Shown here piece after piece: positions 1 to 6,272 of a stretch of DNA of 8,371 bases. Source of the stretch: Chitinophagaceae bacterium (GTDB lineage Bacteria; Bacteroidota; Bacteroidia; Chitinophagales; Chitinophagaceae). The stretch lies in contig JAHEZB010000062.1 in NCBI GenBank assembly GCA_023251285.1, forward strand, positions 1 to 8,371, written 5' to 3'. A program made the translations under genes and the position numbers. A model generated the notes under the pieces. It was not told the origin of the DNA. It did no database searches and worked only from the letters and a program-made list of their open reading frames with translations. The first letter of the stretch is position 1. Every line of letters starts with the position of its first letter.

Positions 1-631
1 ACCAGGCGACTGGATGAAATTTGCCCATGCCATTTCCTTTTTTGTCTGCCCATTCCACTTTGGGATTGTATGTTGATTCATCTACAGCAAGAATGTAATT
101 AAGTCCCGTAATCTCTTCAGGGCCGAATTCATACCATTCATCTGTCCACCATTTATTGCCTGCAAATCCTTGTAAGCCAGGGAATGTATTGTCAACAATA
201 TTCATCCGCGCTGTTTGAATGGCAGGATGAATATGAAACATTCTGCCCACCAGTTTTCTGTACCAATCCCAACCATATTCTGTATCTGAAGCGCTATGAA
301 TTCCTACAAATCCTTTACCCCTTTGAATAAAGCGCTCGATGGCTTTTTGCTGGGCAGAATCAAAGATATCGCCGGTGGTATTTAAAAAGATAATTACCTG
401 GAATTGCTTTAAAAAATCATCATTAAATACTTTGGGATCTTCAAACAACTTGAGATTAAAATTATTTTTTTTAGCAAGCTCCTGCAACGCCAAAACTCCT
501 GCATTGATAGATTCATGTTGAAATCCGCGTGTCGTGGTTATCAACAGCGCTCTGAATTGTGCCTGCGCTGATGCGATCGAATAAACAGACTGAAAAACCA
601 TAAGAATTAAAAGATTTTTTAGAATTTTCAT
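1..631 (-). CDS. Secreted ThuA-like domain protein (C-terminus beyond window)
   Basis: My translation from the ATG at 631 stays open for 210 codons to the left edge, so the C-terminus is missing. Residues 1-24 form a signal peptide (Lys-rich start, hydrophobic core, cleavage probably near SIASA/QAQ), so the mature protein is exported. The rest matches the ThuA-like family (PF06283, a glutamine-amidotransferase-like Rossmann fold): FRALLITTTRGFQHES (26-41), VIIFLNTTGDIF (79-90), KGFVGIHSASDTEYGWDWY (106-124), a His-rich MFHIHPA (131-137), NKWWTDEWYEF (159-169) and GKFHPVAW (203-210). Family members usually run about 240 residues or are fused to larger glucoside or heme-binding modules, so either a short tail or a fused domain could follow. 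The family is linked to trehalose or sugar metabolism in rhizobia, but the activity of secreted Bacteroidota members is unsettled. The terminator at 833-864 separates it from the gene upstream, so it probably has its own promoter in 632-832, where I see no clear consensus. Confidence 0.9.
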   Translation of the reverse strand, partial: MKILKNLLILMVFQSVYSIASAQAQFRALLITTTRGFQHESINAGVLALQELAKKNNFNLKLFEDPKVFNDDFLKQFQVIIFLNTTGDIFDSAQQKAIERFIQRGKGFVGIHSASDTEYGWDWYRKLVGRMFHIHPAIQTARMNIVDNTFPGLQGFAGNKWWTDEWYEFGPEEITGLNYILAVDESTYNPKVEWADKKGNGMGKFHPVAW

Positions 632-721
632 GATGAAGTTTGTTATCAAAAAAGGAATTATTTATAAAAATAGTATTATTTCCCCTGTTACTCATAATCG
701 TATCGAATTATGTATTAGCAG

Positions 722-742
722 TAAACGAACAATTATCGTTTA
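722..742. promoter_or_regulatory. Perfect 7-bp inverted repeat upstream of the ThuA-like gene
   Basis: TAAACGA (722-728) and TCGTTTA (736-742) form a perfect dyad around a 7-base centre, about 100 bases upstream of the ThuA-like start codon. There is no strong T-run directly after it on either strand, so it fits an operator better than a terminator. The sequence is AT-rich and the assignment is tentative. Apart from this dyad I see nothing recognisable in 632-832. Confidence 0.25.
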
Positions 743-832
743 TTTTGATTTTAATAAAAAGCGTTTTCTTACTGAAACTGATATGGTCAAATGTCTATGT
801 ATCGAATTTTTGATAAATAAAATGCCTCTTCT

Positions 833-864
833 AAAAATATTAAAGGGCCTCCTTTCGAAGGCCC
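833..864 (-). terminator. Rho-independent terminator of the TIGR03118 lipoprotein gene
   Basis: On the minus strand a GC-rich stem (GGGCCT at 845-850 pairing with AGGCCC at 859-864, 8-base loop) is followed by TTTAATATTTTT (844 down to 833). It lies 38 bases past the stop codon at 902 and fits intrinsic termination of that gene. It also insulates the ThuA-like gene from read-through. Confidence 0.8.
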
Positions 865-901
865 CGGTCATGAAAATGGGACGGATTAATACACTTTAAA
901 C

Positions 902-1972
902 CTATTTACTCAAATACCCAAAAAGACCATGAGTTTCTTCGGCCGGCCCGGCAGTAAAATACAAGTGTAGTGGATTAGCCTTAGGAACATTATTTTCAAG
1001 CGCCCACAGGCCATCAATGATGATGTCATGGCCGTGTTTATCTTTCAAGGTGCCAATATATTCACCATCGTCCTTGTAAACATTAATGCGCCCGTCTCCA
1101 AAGTTTCCTATTAAAATGGTATTTGGAACACTGTAAAAACCTGGCGCCGCCGCCACGATTCCCCACGGCGAATTAAGAGCCCCGCGTGATGTAAATCGTT
1201 GTAATAATTCACCTTTTGCACTAAAAACATCGACATAACCATTGCCTGCTCCTTTTTGGTCGTCCATATTGTCCGGCGCTTTGTGTTTTGCATAGGTAAC
1301 AAATAAGTTTCCATCAATATTCCTGATATTGAATGGTGCATAATCGTTGGGGATATTTTTATCTGCAAATCCCTTTTCTTTCACATACGCAAAGGTGCTG
1401 TCGAAGACATCGATCTTTCCTTTTTTAAAATTGGCAGCATACAAGAAATTTCCTGTACCATCATTTGCCATTGCAAGGCCTTTATAAACTGCCTCCTGGT
1501 GCGAACGGTCCACAACAGTAATGGCTGCTGTGCCTCCGTTCCAGGCAGAAATGGTTCCGTCTTCGCCGACAAAAATAAACCGGGCAGGTTTTCCATTTGC
1601 CGGAATAACAAAACCGGAAGTACCGTTAAAAACCTGTCCTGTTGGTGCTCCATTTCCGCCCTGGATCATCACATTTGGAATTACCGTCATTCCGGCGGTA
1701 TCATAAATAACCGATAAACTGGTATGGTTTGCCGAAATCCATATTGGGCTGGTGGCAGAAAAAGAAATGCCCCACGGATTAACGAGGCTGGGATCGATTC
1801 TTGCTGCGCCATAACCCGCTGTATCTGCAACAAGATTCGTTTGATTGTAACCATCTATAAAATTATGCACTGTTTCCAGCTTTTTACAACCATTCAGGGC
1901 CATTAAAATTGCTGTCAAAATAAAAACGCTTTTTAAAGCGGGTGGAATGAATCCGGTGATAAAATTTTTCAT
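902..1972 (-). CDS. TIGR03118 family lipoprotein, beta-propeller-like
   Basis: This 356-residue protein matches the TIGR03118 family almost end to end. Family signatures in order are NLVAD and NPWGI (46-69), APTGQVFNG (109-117), GEDGTISAWN (136-145), YKGLAMA (163-169), LYAANF (177-182), YAPFNI (211-216), GNGYVDVF (243-250), LNSPWGI (266-272), IGNFGDGRINVY (288-299), IDGLWAL (319-325) and LYFTAGP with HGLFGYL (337-354). The repeated short beta motifs suggest an NHL- or YVTN-like propeller, which is inference from spacing. Residues 1-28 are a lipoprotein signal with Cys29 in ALNGC, followed by Lys-Lys. Asn at the -2 position is an uncommon lipobox variant, so lipidation is likely but not certain. 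The ATG at 1972 is chosen because it gives the complete signal peptide; AAAGAAA just upstream is a weak ribosome-binding candidate. It is a single-gene unit ending at the terminator at 833-864. The molecular function of the family is unknown. Confidence 0.92.
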   Translation of the reverse strand: MKNFITGFIPPALKSVFILTAILMALNGCKKLETVHNFIDGYNQTNLVADTAGYGAARIDPSLVNPWGISFSATSPIWISANHTSLSVIYDTAGMTVIPNVMIQGGNGAPTGQVFNGTSGFVIPANGKPARFIFVGEDGTISAWNGGTAAITVVDRSHQEAVYKGLAMANDGTGNFLYAANFKKGKIDVFDSTFAYVKEKGFADKNIPNDYAPFNIRNIDGNLFVTYAKHKAPDNMDDQKGAGNGYVDVFSAKGELLQRFTSRGALNSPWGIVAAAPGFYSVPNTILIGNFGDGRINVYKDDGEYIGTLKDKHGHDIIIDGLWALENNVPKANPLHLYFTAGPAEETHGLFGYLSK

Positions 1973-2271
1973 TTTCTTTGATTTTAATATTGATGAAATA
2001 AAAACAGATACCCGTTTAATATTGTGGTTTCAAATGAAAAAATGACCGTTTCCTCACTATTTCAAAAAAACATTCTTATGGACTTTTATAATCGCAGGAA
2101 AATACTGGTTGGTTGCTTCAAAATGTGCAGTCATGAAAAAATGACGAAAAACAAAAAAGGCGGTTTCTTAAACGAATGAGATACTGATAGAAAAGAATAC
2201 GGAGGTTAATTTTCGATTTTTTAAAATGATCAGAAGTTCTATAAATAGTGTGGGCTGCAAAATGATATAAT
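1973..2271. other. Intergenic region with short repeats, no gene seen
   Basis: This AT-rich gap lies between the lipoprotein start and the terminator of the LGFP gene and should hold the promoter of the lipoprotein gene. I found no exact TAnnTTTG box on the minus strand. The longest ATG-initiated frames I noticed are about 25 codons and look random. The only structure is a 13-base direct repeat, listed separately. Confidence 0.5.
2034..2145. repeat. Two copies of a 13-bp direct repeat, one inside a dyad
   Basis: ATGAAAAAATGAC occurs at 2034-2046 and again at 2133-2145. The second copy is part of a short palindrome (GTCAT at 2130-2134, ATGAC at 2141-2145, 6-base loop). Both copies lie upstream of the TIGR03118 lipoprotein gene, about 60 and 160 bases from its start, so they could be regulator sites. 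The motif is A-rich, and chance is a serious alternative. Confidence 0.3.
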
Positions 2272-2301
2272 AAAAAAAAGCACAGGCTTTCGAGCCTGTG
2301 C
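2272..2301 (-). terminator. Rho-independent terminator of the LGFP repeat gene
   Basis: A perfect 9-bp stem (GCACAGGCT at 2280-2288, AGCCTGTGC at 2293-2301) closes on a TTCG tetraloop. On the minus strand it is followed by eight T residues (2279-2272). It sits 38 bases past the stop codon of the LGFP gene. This is the strongest hairpin in the window. Confidence 0.92.
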
Positions 2302-2339
2302 CAAGGTGAAAAACCATGATCGTTTTGAAGAAAGACTGT

Positions 2340-3362
2340 CTATATTAACGCAATAATTGCCACAACAGCCGCCTGCGCCGCGGCTTTTGCTATTGTAGTA
2401 ATGGTATCTTGCAAATCTGAAGCGAAAATATCCTGGGCGCTGGTTTTAAAAGTGCAGGAGGCGCTGTTTATCTGAATCCAGTTATCACGTACTGCCGGAT
2501 TGTTTACGTTTTCATTCCAGTCATGATTCCTGTTTGGTGACCCAAAAAGATCGGAACCTGTTCCATCGGTATGTCCTTTATGTACCAGAGAATAACCGGT
2601 GCCTGAAGATGTCATCACTACGGCAATTACTGTAACGGTATATGGACTATAACCACTGTCATGAAGATGGCCGCTAAAATTGCAATCGCCGTTTTTATTT
2701 AAAATCACCTTCACGTTGCCGCCAAGTGCAGTTCCATCGCTGAAAAAAATATTTCCTTCCCAGGTTTTGCTGTCCTCGACAACAATTGCGCCAGTAGAGG
2801 CTGTCCAGTAAATGGCTTTTTGTTGAAAATAACTGATTCTCCCGATGCCATCCGGCGCATTCATTTCATCAGATGTAGGATAACCCAATTCCGATCTTTC
2901 CCACGCGAGGCTTGCCCAAAGATTCCTTATGGCGCCATAAATCGCGTGTGCGCCTGTTGAGGGATGCCAGTAAATCGATTTGCCATCGGTGAAATGATTG
3001 TATCTCCCTACCGTATCCGGTGTAGCTGTTTCATCTGTAAGTGGCAAACCGTAATTTTCCCTTCCCATTTCTACCCATTTCTTATAAATATCGCCATGAA
3101 TTTCAAAAACTTTCAGAGGAGATAATTGTGTCACAATAATAACGCCGCCTTGATAATTCTGAAAATAGGCAGATAAATTGCTCAACTCCTGAACCTGGGA
3201 GATTGGGTTACCAAGCATTCCATGTAAACTGTCGGCTTTGGCTTTAATAGCATTGGCCGCAATTTGCTCCGGCAACAGCCTTATTTTATCTTTTATTTTA
3301 TCTACCGGAAAATCTTTAGAGGTAAAAACGTCTTTTTTTAAAGAACTGATTGAGTTTGCCAT
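2340..3362 (-). CDS. LGFP repeat protein with uncharacterised C-terminal module
   Basis: The protein has 340 residues. Three LGFP-type repeats (PF08310 pattern, G-x-P-x-x-x-E/Q) can be seen: LGNPISQVQ with FQNYQGGVI (about 50-92), YGLPLTDET with FTDGKSIYWHPSTGAHAIYGAI (104-145) and LGYPTSDEM with FQQKAIYWTASTGAIVV (159-195). LGFP repeats are usually found on cell-envelope or secreted proteins and are thought to bind surface polymers. Here there is no signal peptide: the N-terminus (1-48) is polar and charged, probably helical. A second region (200-306) contains GGNVKVILNKNGDCNFSGHLHDSGYSPYT-like beta sequence, rich in Gly, His and Asp, which I cannot assign to a named family. The last 20 residues form an Ala/Ile/Val-rich hydrophobic helix ending at the stop. 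The gene is monocistronic, with terminators on both sides. Function unknown; the repeat assignment is firm, the cellular location is not. Confidence 0.85.
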   Translation of the reverse strand: MANSISSLKKDVFTSKDFPVDKIKDKIRLLPEQIAANAIKAKADSLHGMLGNPISQVQELSNLSAYFQNYQGGVIIVTQLSPLKVFEIHGDIYKKWVEMGRENYGLPLTDETATPDTVGRYNHFTDGKSIYWHPSTGAHAIYGAIRNLWASLAWERSELGYPTSDEMNAPDGIGRISYFQQKAIYWTASTGAIVVEDSKTWEGNIFFSDGTALGGNVKVILNKNGDCNFSGHLHDSGYSPYTVTVIAVVMTSSGTGYSLVHKGHTDGTGSDLFGSPNRNHDWNENVNNPAVRDNWIQINSASCTFKTSAQDIFASDLQDTITTIAKAAAQAAVVAIIALI

Positions 3363-3442
3363 AATTTTTAAGTTTTAATCCTGTAAATCTAACGGCGCTT
3401 TCATCAGTAGAAAATTATAGTTTATGTGGTTATTTAGTAATC

Positions 3443-3475
3443 AAAAAAGCCAGTAAAGCGATATTTGGTTACTGG
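3443..3475 (-). terminator. Orphan rho-independent terminator, minus strand
   Basis: CCAGTAA and TTACTGG (3469-3475 and 3450-3456) pair over a 12-base loop. On the minus strand the stem is followed by C and six T residues (3448-3443). No established gene ends just before it: the nearest stop upstream on that strand is the aminotransferase, about 425 bases away. The doubtful ORF at 3549-3689 would end about 74 bases before the hairpin. Confidence 0.6.
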
Positions 3476-3548
3476 TATTTCCCATTTTAACTTGTTTATA
3501 GTTTATATAAAATGATACATTTTTAATATTCTCTCAAACATATAACGA

Positions 3549-3689
3549 TCATTTTTTTTTAAAGTAAAAGAAATCGGTGTAAATTTTTTGACCTCTAACA
3601 ATTAAACTGCCGGAGATGATGTCCGTATAATTATAGACAAAATAGCCGATCTTCTGCCGGGTCATCTTTTCAAAAAAGGGCTGGATCAT
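3549..3689 (-). CDS. Doubtful small ORF, 46 residues
   Basis: An ATG at 3689 opens 46 codons ending at TGA. The product starts MIQPFFEKMTRQKIGY, continues with FVYNYTDIISGSLIVRG and ends in FKKK. Codon use is fairly balanced and the protein is not low-complexity. There is an in-frame stop eight codons before the ATG, no ribosome-binding site, and no family I recognise. It lies between the aminotransferase and the orphan terminator on the same strand, which is the main reason to list it. It may equally be a pseudogene remnant or chance. Confidence 0.18.
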   Translation of the reverse strand: MIQPFFEKMTRQKIGYFVYNYTDIISGSLIVRGQKIYTDFFYFKKK

Positions 3690-3720
3690 GGAGGGATTTG
3701 AAAATTCCTAATACCCTTAA

Positions 3721-3855
3721 ATGCTGGAAATTCATTTCCTCTTTTCAGTAGCTAAATCGCCACTTTTTTCATTCGTTAAAAGTGCAGGAACCGTTGAAAT
3801 ATTTCTTCTTAATGCCGACCGTAACAGGTACGACATCGACTATGATTGTATCTGA
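3721..3855 (+). CDS. Doubtful small ORF, 44 residues
   Basis: An ATG at 3721, directly after an in-frame TAA, opens 44 codons. The end of the product (FVKSAGTVEIFLLNADRNRYDIDYDCI) reads like the C-terminal part of a globular protein, with alternating hydrophobic and acidic residues. I recognise no family. No promoter, ribosome-binding site or terminator supports it, and it points against the neighbouring minus-strand genes. It could be the tail of an eroded gene. Confidence 0.15.
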   Translation: MLEIHFLFSVAKSPLFSFVKSAGTVEIFLLNADRNRYDIDYDCI

Positions 3856-3899
3856 CTTATTCTTTGTTTTTAAAAAATGAAAAAGCGAAATATTGCACG

Positions 3900-4718
3900 T
3901 TATCTCTCTTTAATCTTACAAATCCGCTGATAAATCCCGCTAGTTATGCTTCCCGTCTTTCCATTGCCAATAGTAATCCCGTCAATTTCGAAAACGGGTA
4001 AAACATTTTTGGTTGTACTCGTGATAAAAGCCTCCTTCGCAGTTTTAAGATCTTCAAGCGTGACGTTGGTTTCTCTAACATCCAGATCAGACAAACCAAG
4101 AATCTTTTTCCTGGTAATTCCTTTTAGAATATTTTTTGAAGGAGTCAGTACTACATCCTTTTGAGTTACGATAAAAAAATTAGAGCGTGGACATTCTGTT
4201 ATCTCGTTTTCATGATAATATAAAACATCATCCGCATTATGTGATTTAATAAAAGGCTGTAAATGGATCGCCATTAAATAATCTATCGTTTTTACCGAAG
4301 GCAACTGCCTTTGATGATCGAACATGATTAATTTAATTCCTTTATCAAAAATTTCAGGATTAAAAGTAAAAGCAGATTGCGTGATTAATAAATTCGGTTT
4401 TCCAATTGAATAGCCATCTTCAGAATATCCACCGGTTAATGTGATGCGCATTCCCGAATCCGCGATGTTATTTTTTTCAATTAATTGATGAATCAGCTGT
4501 TTTATTTCAGAACGGTTTAGATCAATATCCAGGAACATTTGTGATGCAGAATAAAAAAACCGGTCGAGGTGGTCTTCTAAAAAAACAGGTTCATTGTTTA
4601 TCGTTCTGAAAAAATCAAAAATCCCGTAACCGCGCTGAATAGAAAGATCAGAAATTAGAACTGAAGCGTCATTTTTTAATACAAAATCATGGTTTATTAC
4701 TGAATAAATCTCGCCCAT
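3900..4718 (-). CDS. Class IV PLP-dependent aminotransferase (BCAT/DAT/ADC-lyase fold)
   Basis: The 272-residue product matches aminotransferase class IV (PF01063), the fold shared by branched-chain aminotransferase (IlvE), D-amino-acid aminotransferase and aminodeoxychorismate lyase (PabC). Seen in order: RGYGIFDFFRT with FLEDHLDRF (29-54), MRITLTGG (90-97), the PLP-lysine motif VKTIDYL with Lys143, the cofactor-binding ITECPRSNFFIV with Glu175 (173-184), LKGITRKKIL (198-207) and EAFITSTTKNVLPV (229-242). The length is typical. Substrate cannot be read from the sequence, so amino-acid metabolism or folate synthesis are both possible. The frame extends to a GTG at 4727, but I choose the ATG at 4718 because homologues begin close to this point and the extension adds only three residues. 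It is divergent from sbcD across a shared regulatory gap, and its nearest downstream terminator is distant (3443-3475). Confidence 0.9.
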   Translation of the reverse strand: MGEIYSVINHDFVLKNDASVLISDLSIQRGYGIFDFFRTINNEPVFLEDHLDRFFYSASQMFLDIDLNRSEIKQLIHQLIEKNNIADSGMRITLTGGYSEDGYSIGKPNLLITQSAFTFNPEIFDKGIKLIMFDHQRQLPSVKTIDYLMAIHLQPFIKSHNADDVLYYHENEITECPRSNFFIVTQKDVVLTPSKNILKGITRKKILGLSDLDVRETNVTLEDLKTAKEAFITSTTKNVLPVFEIDGITIGNGKTGSITSGIYQRICKIKER

Positions 4719-4782
4719 TATCCACACGTTTTTAATTGTTCATTTTGTTATTCAAAAGAGCCGGAGTTTCTGGTATTCTTTT

Positions 4783-4790
4783 CAAAAATA
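4783..4790 (-). promoter_or_regulatory. Candidate -7 box for the aminotransferase gene
   Basis: The minus strand reads TATTTTTG, an exact match to the Bacteroidota -7 consensus TAnnTTTG. It lies about 65 bases upstream of the ATG at 4718. A TTG -33 element is not at the expected distance: the nearest TTG candidates leave gaps of 12 or about 30 bases. The call therefore rests on one half of the promoter in AT-rich DNA. Confidence 0.25.
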
Positions 4791-4800
4791 CTTTTATTTT

Positions 4801-4832
4801 AACAAGAATGTTCGAAATAACAACAAGAATGT
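4801..4832. repeat. 11-bp direct repeat at a 21-bp period in the divergent promoter region
   Basis: AACAAGAATGT occurs exactly at 4801-4811 and 4822-4832. The 21-base period is two helical turns, so both copies face the same side of the DNA, as expected for a dimeric or cooperative regulator. The pair lies next to the candidate aminotransferase promoter and about 113 bases upstream of the sbcD start, so it could affect either gene. No known regulator motif is recognised. Confidence 0.4.
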
Positions 4833-4944
4833 ATTTTGTTGATTTGGAATTGTGCTTATTTGTTGGTTTGCCGGAAGATGAATGTTGATAAAAAAATTAG
4901 CAAATTTTTCGACAAATTACTAAATTGCTTCCCAAAATGAGAAC

Positions 4945-6168
4945 ATGATAAAAGTACTTCATACTGCTGATTGGCATTTGGGAAAACGGTTGGAACAATG
5001 TGAGCGTACCGATGAGCATCAACATTTTCTCGACTGGCTGGTCGAAACACTTTCTGCTCAAAAAGTAGATGTGCTGATTGTAGCGGGCGATATTTTTGAC
5101 ACGGGAAATCCGTCAAACTTGGCGCTTAAACAATATTATAATTTTCTTTGGAAAGCCTCTGAAACATGCTGCAGAAATGTAGTTATCATTGGCGGAAATC
5201 ATGACTCTGTAGCTACCTTGGATGCTCCAAAAGAGCTGCTGCGCATTTTTAATGTACATGTCGTCGGCGGAGTACCGGATGAGTGCGCCGACCAAATCAT
5301 TACGATTAAAAACAAAGAAGAAAAGATAGAACTGGTTGTATGTGCCGTTCCTTTTTTACGGGATAAAGATGTGCGCCGTTCGGTAGCCGGTGAAACAACG
5401 GCAGAGCAGGAAGGCAGGCTGAAACAGGGAATCAGCGATCATTATCACCAATTTAAAAAACATATTGGGATTTATAGACAAAATAAAATTCCGGTGATTG
5501 CAACCGGGCATTTATATACATCTGGCGGTACTTCTTCAGACAGTGAAAATGAAATTTATGTTGGCAATCTCGGCCGCATTTCCGGCGATCAGTTTCCTGC
5601 AGAATTTGATTACGTAGCGCTTGGCCATCTTCATCGGCCACAACTTGTAAATAAAATGGATCACATTCGTTATTCCGGCTCTCCAATTCCCCTCAGTTTC
5701 TCAGAGGCAGGAGATTGCAAAGTGGTGGTAGTGGCGGAATTCGAAAACGAAAAACTTCTAAAAATTGAGCAGATAATGATTCCGCCATGCAGAAAATTGT
5801 ATCGGATAAAAGGGAATCTTGAAACTGTTAGAGCAAAGCTGCAATTAATTAACGATGATAAAATGAAGCTTCCACAATGGATAGAAATTCAACTGGAAAC
5901 GGAAGCAATCGTGCATGATCTTCAGGAACAATTGAATCATTTAATCAGAGATAAGCATTTTATTGAACAACTGTTTATCAGGCAAAATGCCATTCGCAAA
6001 GCAAAAAACCTTGATGAAAAAACCGAAGAAATACTAAGTCTTAACGATCTGGATCCACGCTCGGTCTTTAGGAAAAAAATCGAATCAGCTTTTCCCACCG
6101 CAGATGTGTCCGAAATGCTTAAAACTTTTGATGAGGCAGTGGAGCTTTTTCACGATGGTGAAGGGTGA
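4945..6168 (+). CDS. sbcD: Exonuclease SbcCD subunit D (Mre11-like nuclease)
   Basis: This 407-residue protein is the nuclease subunit of SbcCD, a metallophosphoesterase that works with the SbcC ATPase to cleave DNA hairpins and to process double-strand and protein-blocked ends. All metal-ligand motifs are present: ADWHLGK (Asp9, His11), VAGDIFDTGNPSN (Asp49), GGNHDS (Asn85, His86), ATGHLYTSGG (His189) and LGHLHRPQ (His228, His230). The strand after these, IRYSGSPIPLSFSE (241-254), is the conserved end of the catalytic domain. The C-terminal part (about 275-407) is the capping and SbcC-binding region. The length is typical. The ATG at 4945 starts directly with the conserved MIKVLHTADWHLG, which leaves no room for another start. 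No strong Shine-Dalgarno motif precedes it. It is the first gene of an sbcDC pair, with sbcC beginning 104 bases downstream and no terminator between them. Confidence 0.97.
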   Translation: MIKVLHTADWHLGKRLEQCERTDEHQHFLDWLVETLSAQKVDVLIVAGDIFDTGNPSNLALKQYYNFLWKASETCCRNVVIIGGNHDSVATLDAPKELLRIFNVHVVGGVPDECADQIITIKNKEEKIELVVCAVPFLRDKDVRRSVAGETTAEQEGRLKQGISDHYHQFKKHIGIYRQNKIPVIATGHLYTSGGTSSDSENEIYVGNLGRISGDQFPAEFDYVALGHLHRPQLVNKMDHIRYSGSPIPLSFSEAGDCKVVVVAEFENEKLLKIEQIMIPPCRKLYRIKGNLETVRAKLQLINDDKMKLPQWIEIQLETEAIVHDLQEQLNHLIRDKHFIEQLFIRQNAIRKAKNLDEKTEEILSLNDLDPRSVFRKKIESAFPTADVSEMLKTFDEAVELFHDGEG

Positions 6169-6202
6169 GTGATAAGTTTTGATTGAATATTTAATAATTA
6201 AG

Positions 6203-6229
6203 GTTCAATGTTCAAGTTCGAAATTCAAA
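6203..6229 (+). repeat. Degenerate GTTCAA heptamer run between sbcD and sbcC
   Basis: Four consecutive related units can be read: GTTCAAT (6203-6209), GTTCAA (6210-6215), GTTCGAA (6216-6222) and ATTCAAA (6223-6229). They sit in the 104-base spacer of the sbcDC operon. From memory, similar GTTCAA-type short tandem repeats occur between genes in many Bacteroidota genomes; I cannot check copy number here. The cluster may affect mRNA structure or may be a neutral repeat. Confidence 0.45.
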
Positions 6230-6272
6230 AGAAGCTTTTAGAATTGCAAAAGCTGAATACAAACTAAAAAAT

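Larger units (their letters stand above)
3363..3899. other. Long intergenic region, possibly with degraded or very small genes
   Basis: No convincing gene fills these 537 bases. It contains a minus-strand terminator (3443-3475), two short ORFs on opposite strands (3549-3689 and 3721-3855), and an AT-rich inverted repeat (CACTTTT at 3761-3767, AAAAGTG at 3778-3784) without a T-run. Between 3600 and 3860 the sequence is less A/T-biased than typical spacer, and both strands give protein-like stretches interrupted by stops. That would suit an eroded gene, though I recognise no parent family. Confidence 0.4.

Noticed and set aside
700..808. 10-base repeat GTATCGAATT at 700-709 and 799-808
   Set aside because: No similarity extends beyond the ten bases. 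The 99-base spacing equals that of the repeat near 2034-2145, but the sequences are unrelated and I take it as chance.
630..899. 89-codon open frame on the plus strand
   Set aside because: It starts on the start codon of the ThuA-like gene and runs through the terminator hairpin of the lipoprotein gene. The product matches nothing I know, and the region is explained by regulatory sequence.
3761..3784. Inverted repeat CACTTTT/AAAAGTG as a terminator
   Set aside because: The stem is AT-rich and there is no T-run after it on either strand.
4719..4727. GTG start giving a 275-residue aminotransferase
   Set aside because: It adds only three residues before an ATG that fits family N-termini, and neither start has a clear ribosome-binding site. 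ATG at 4718 is preferred.
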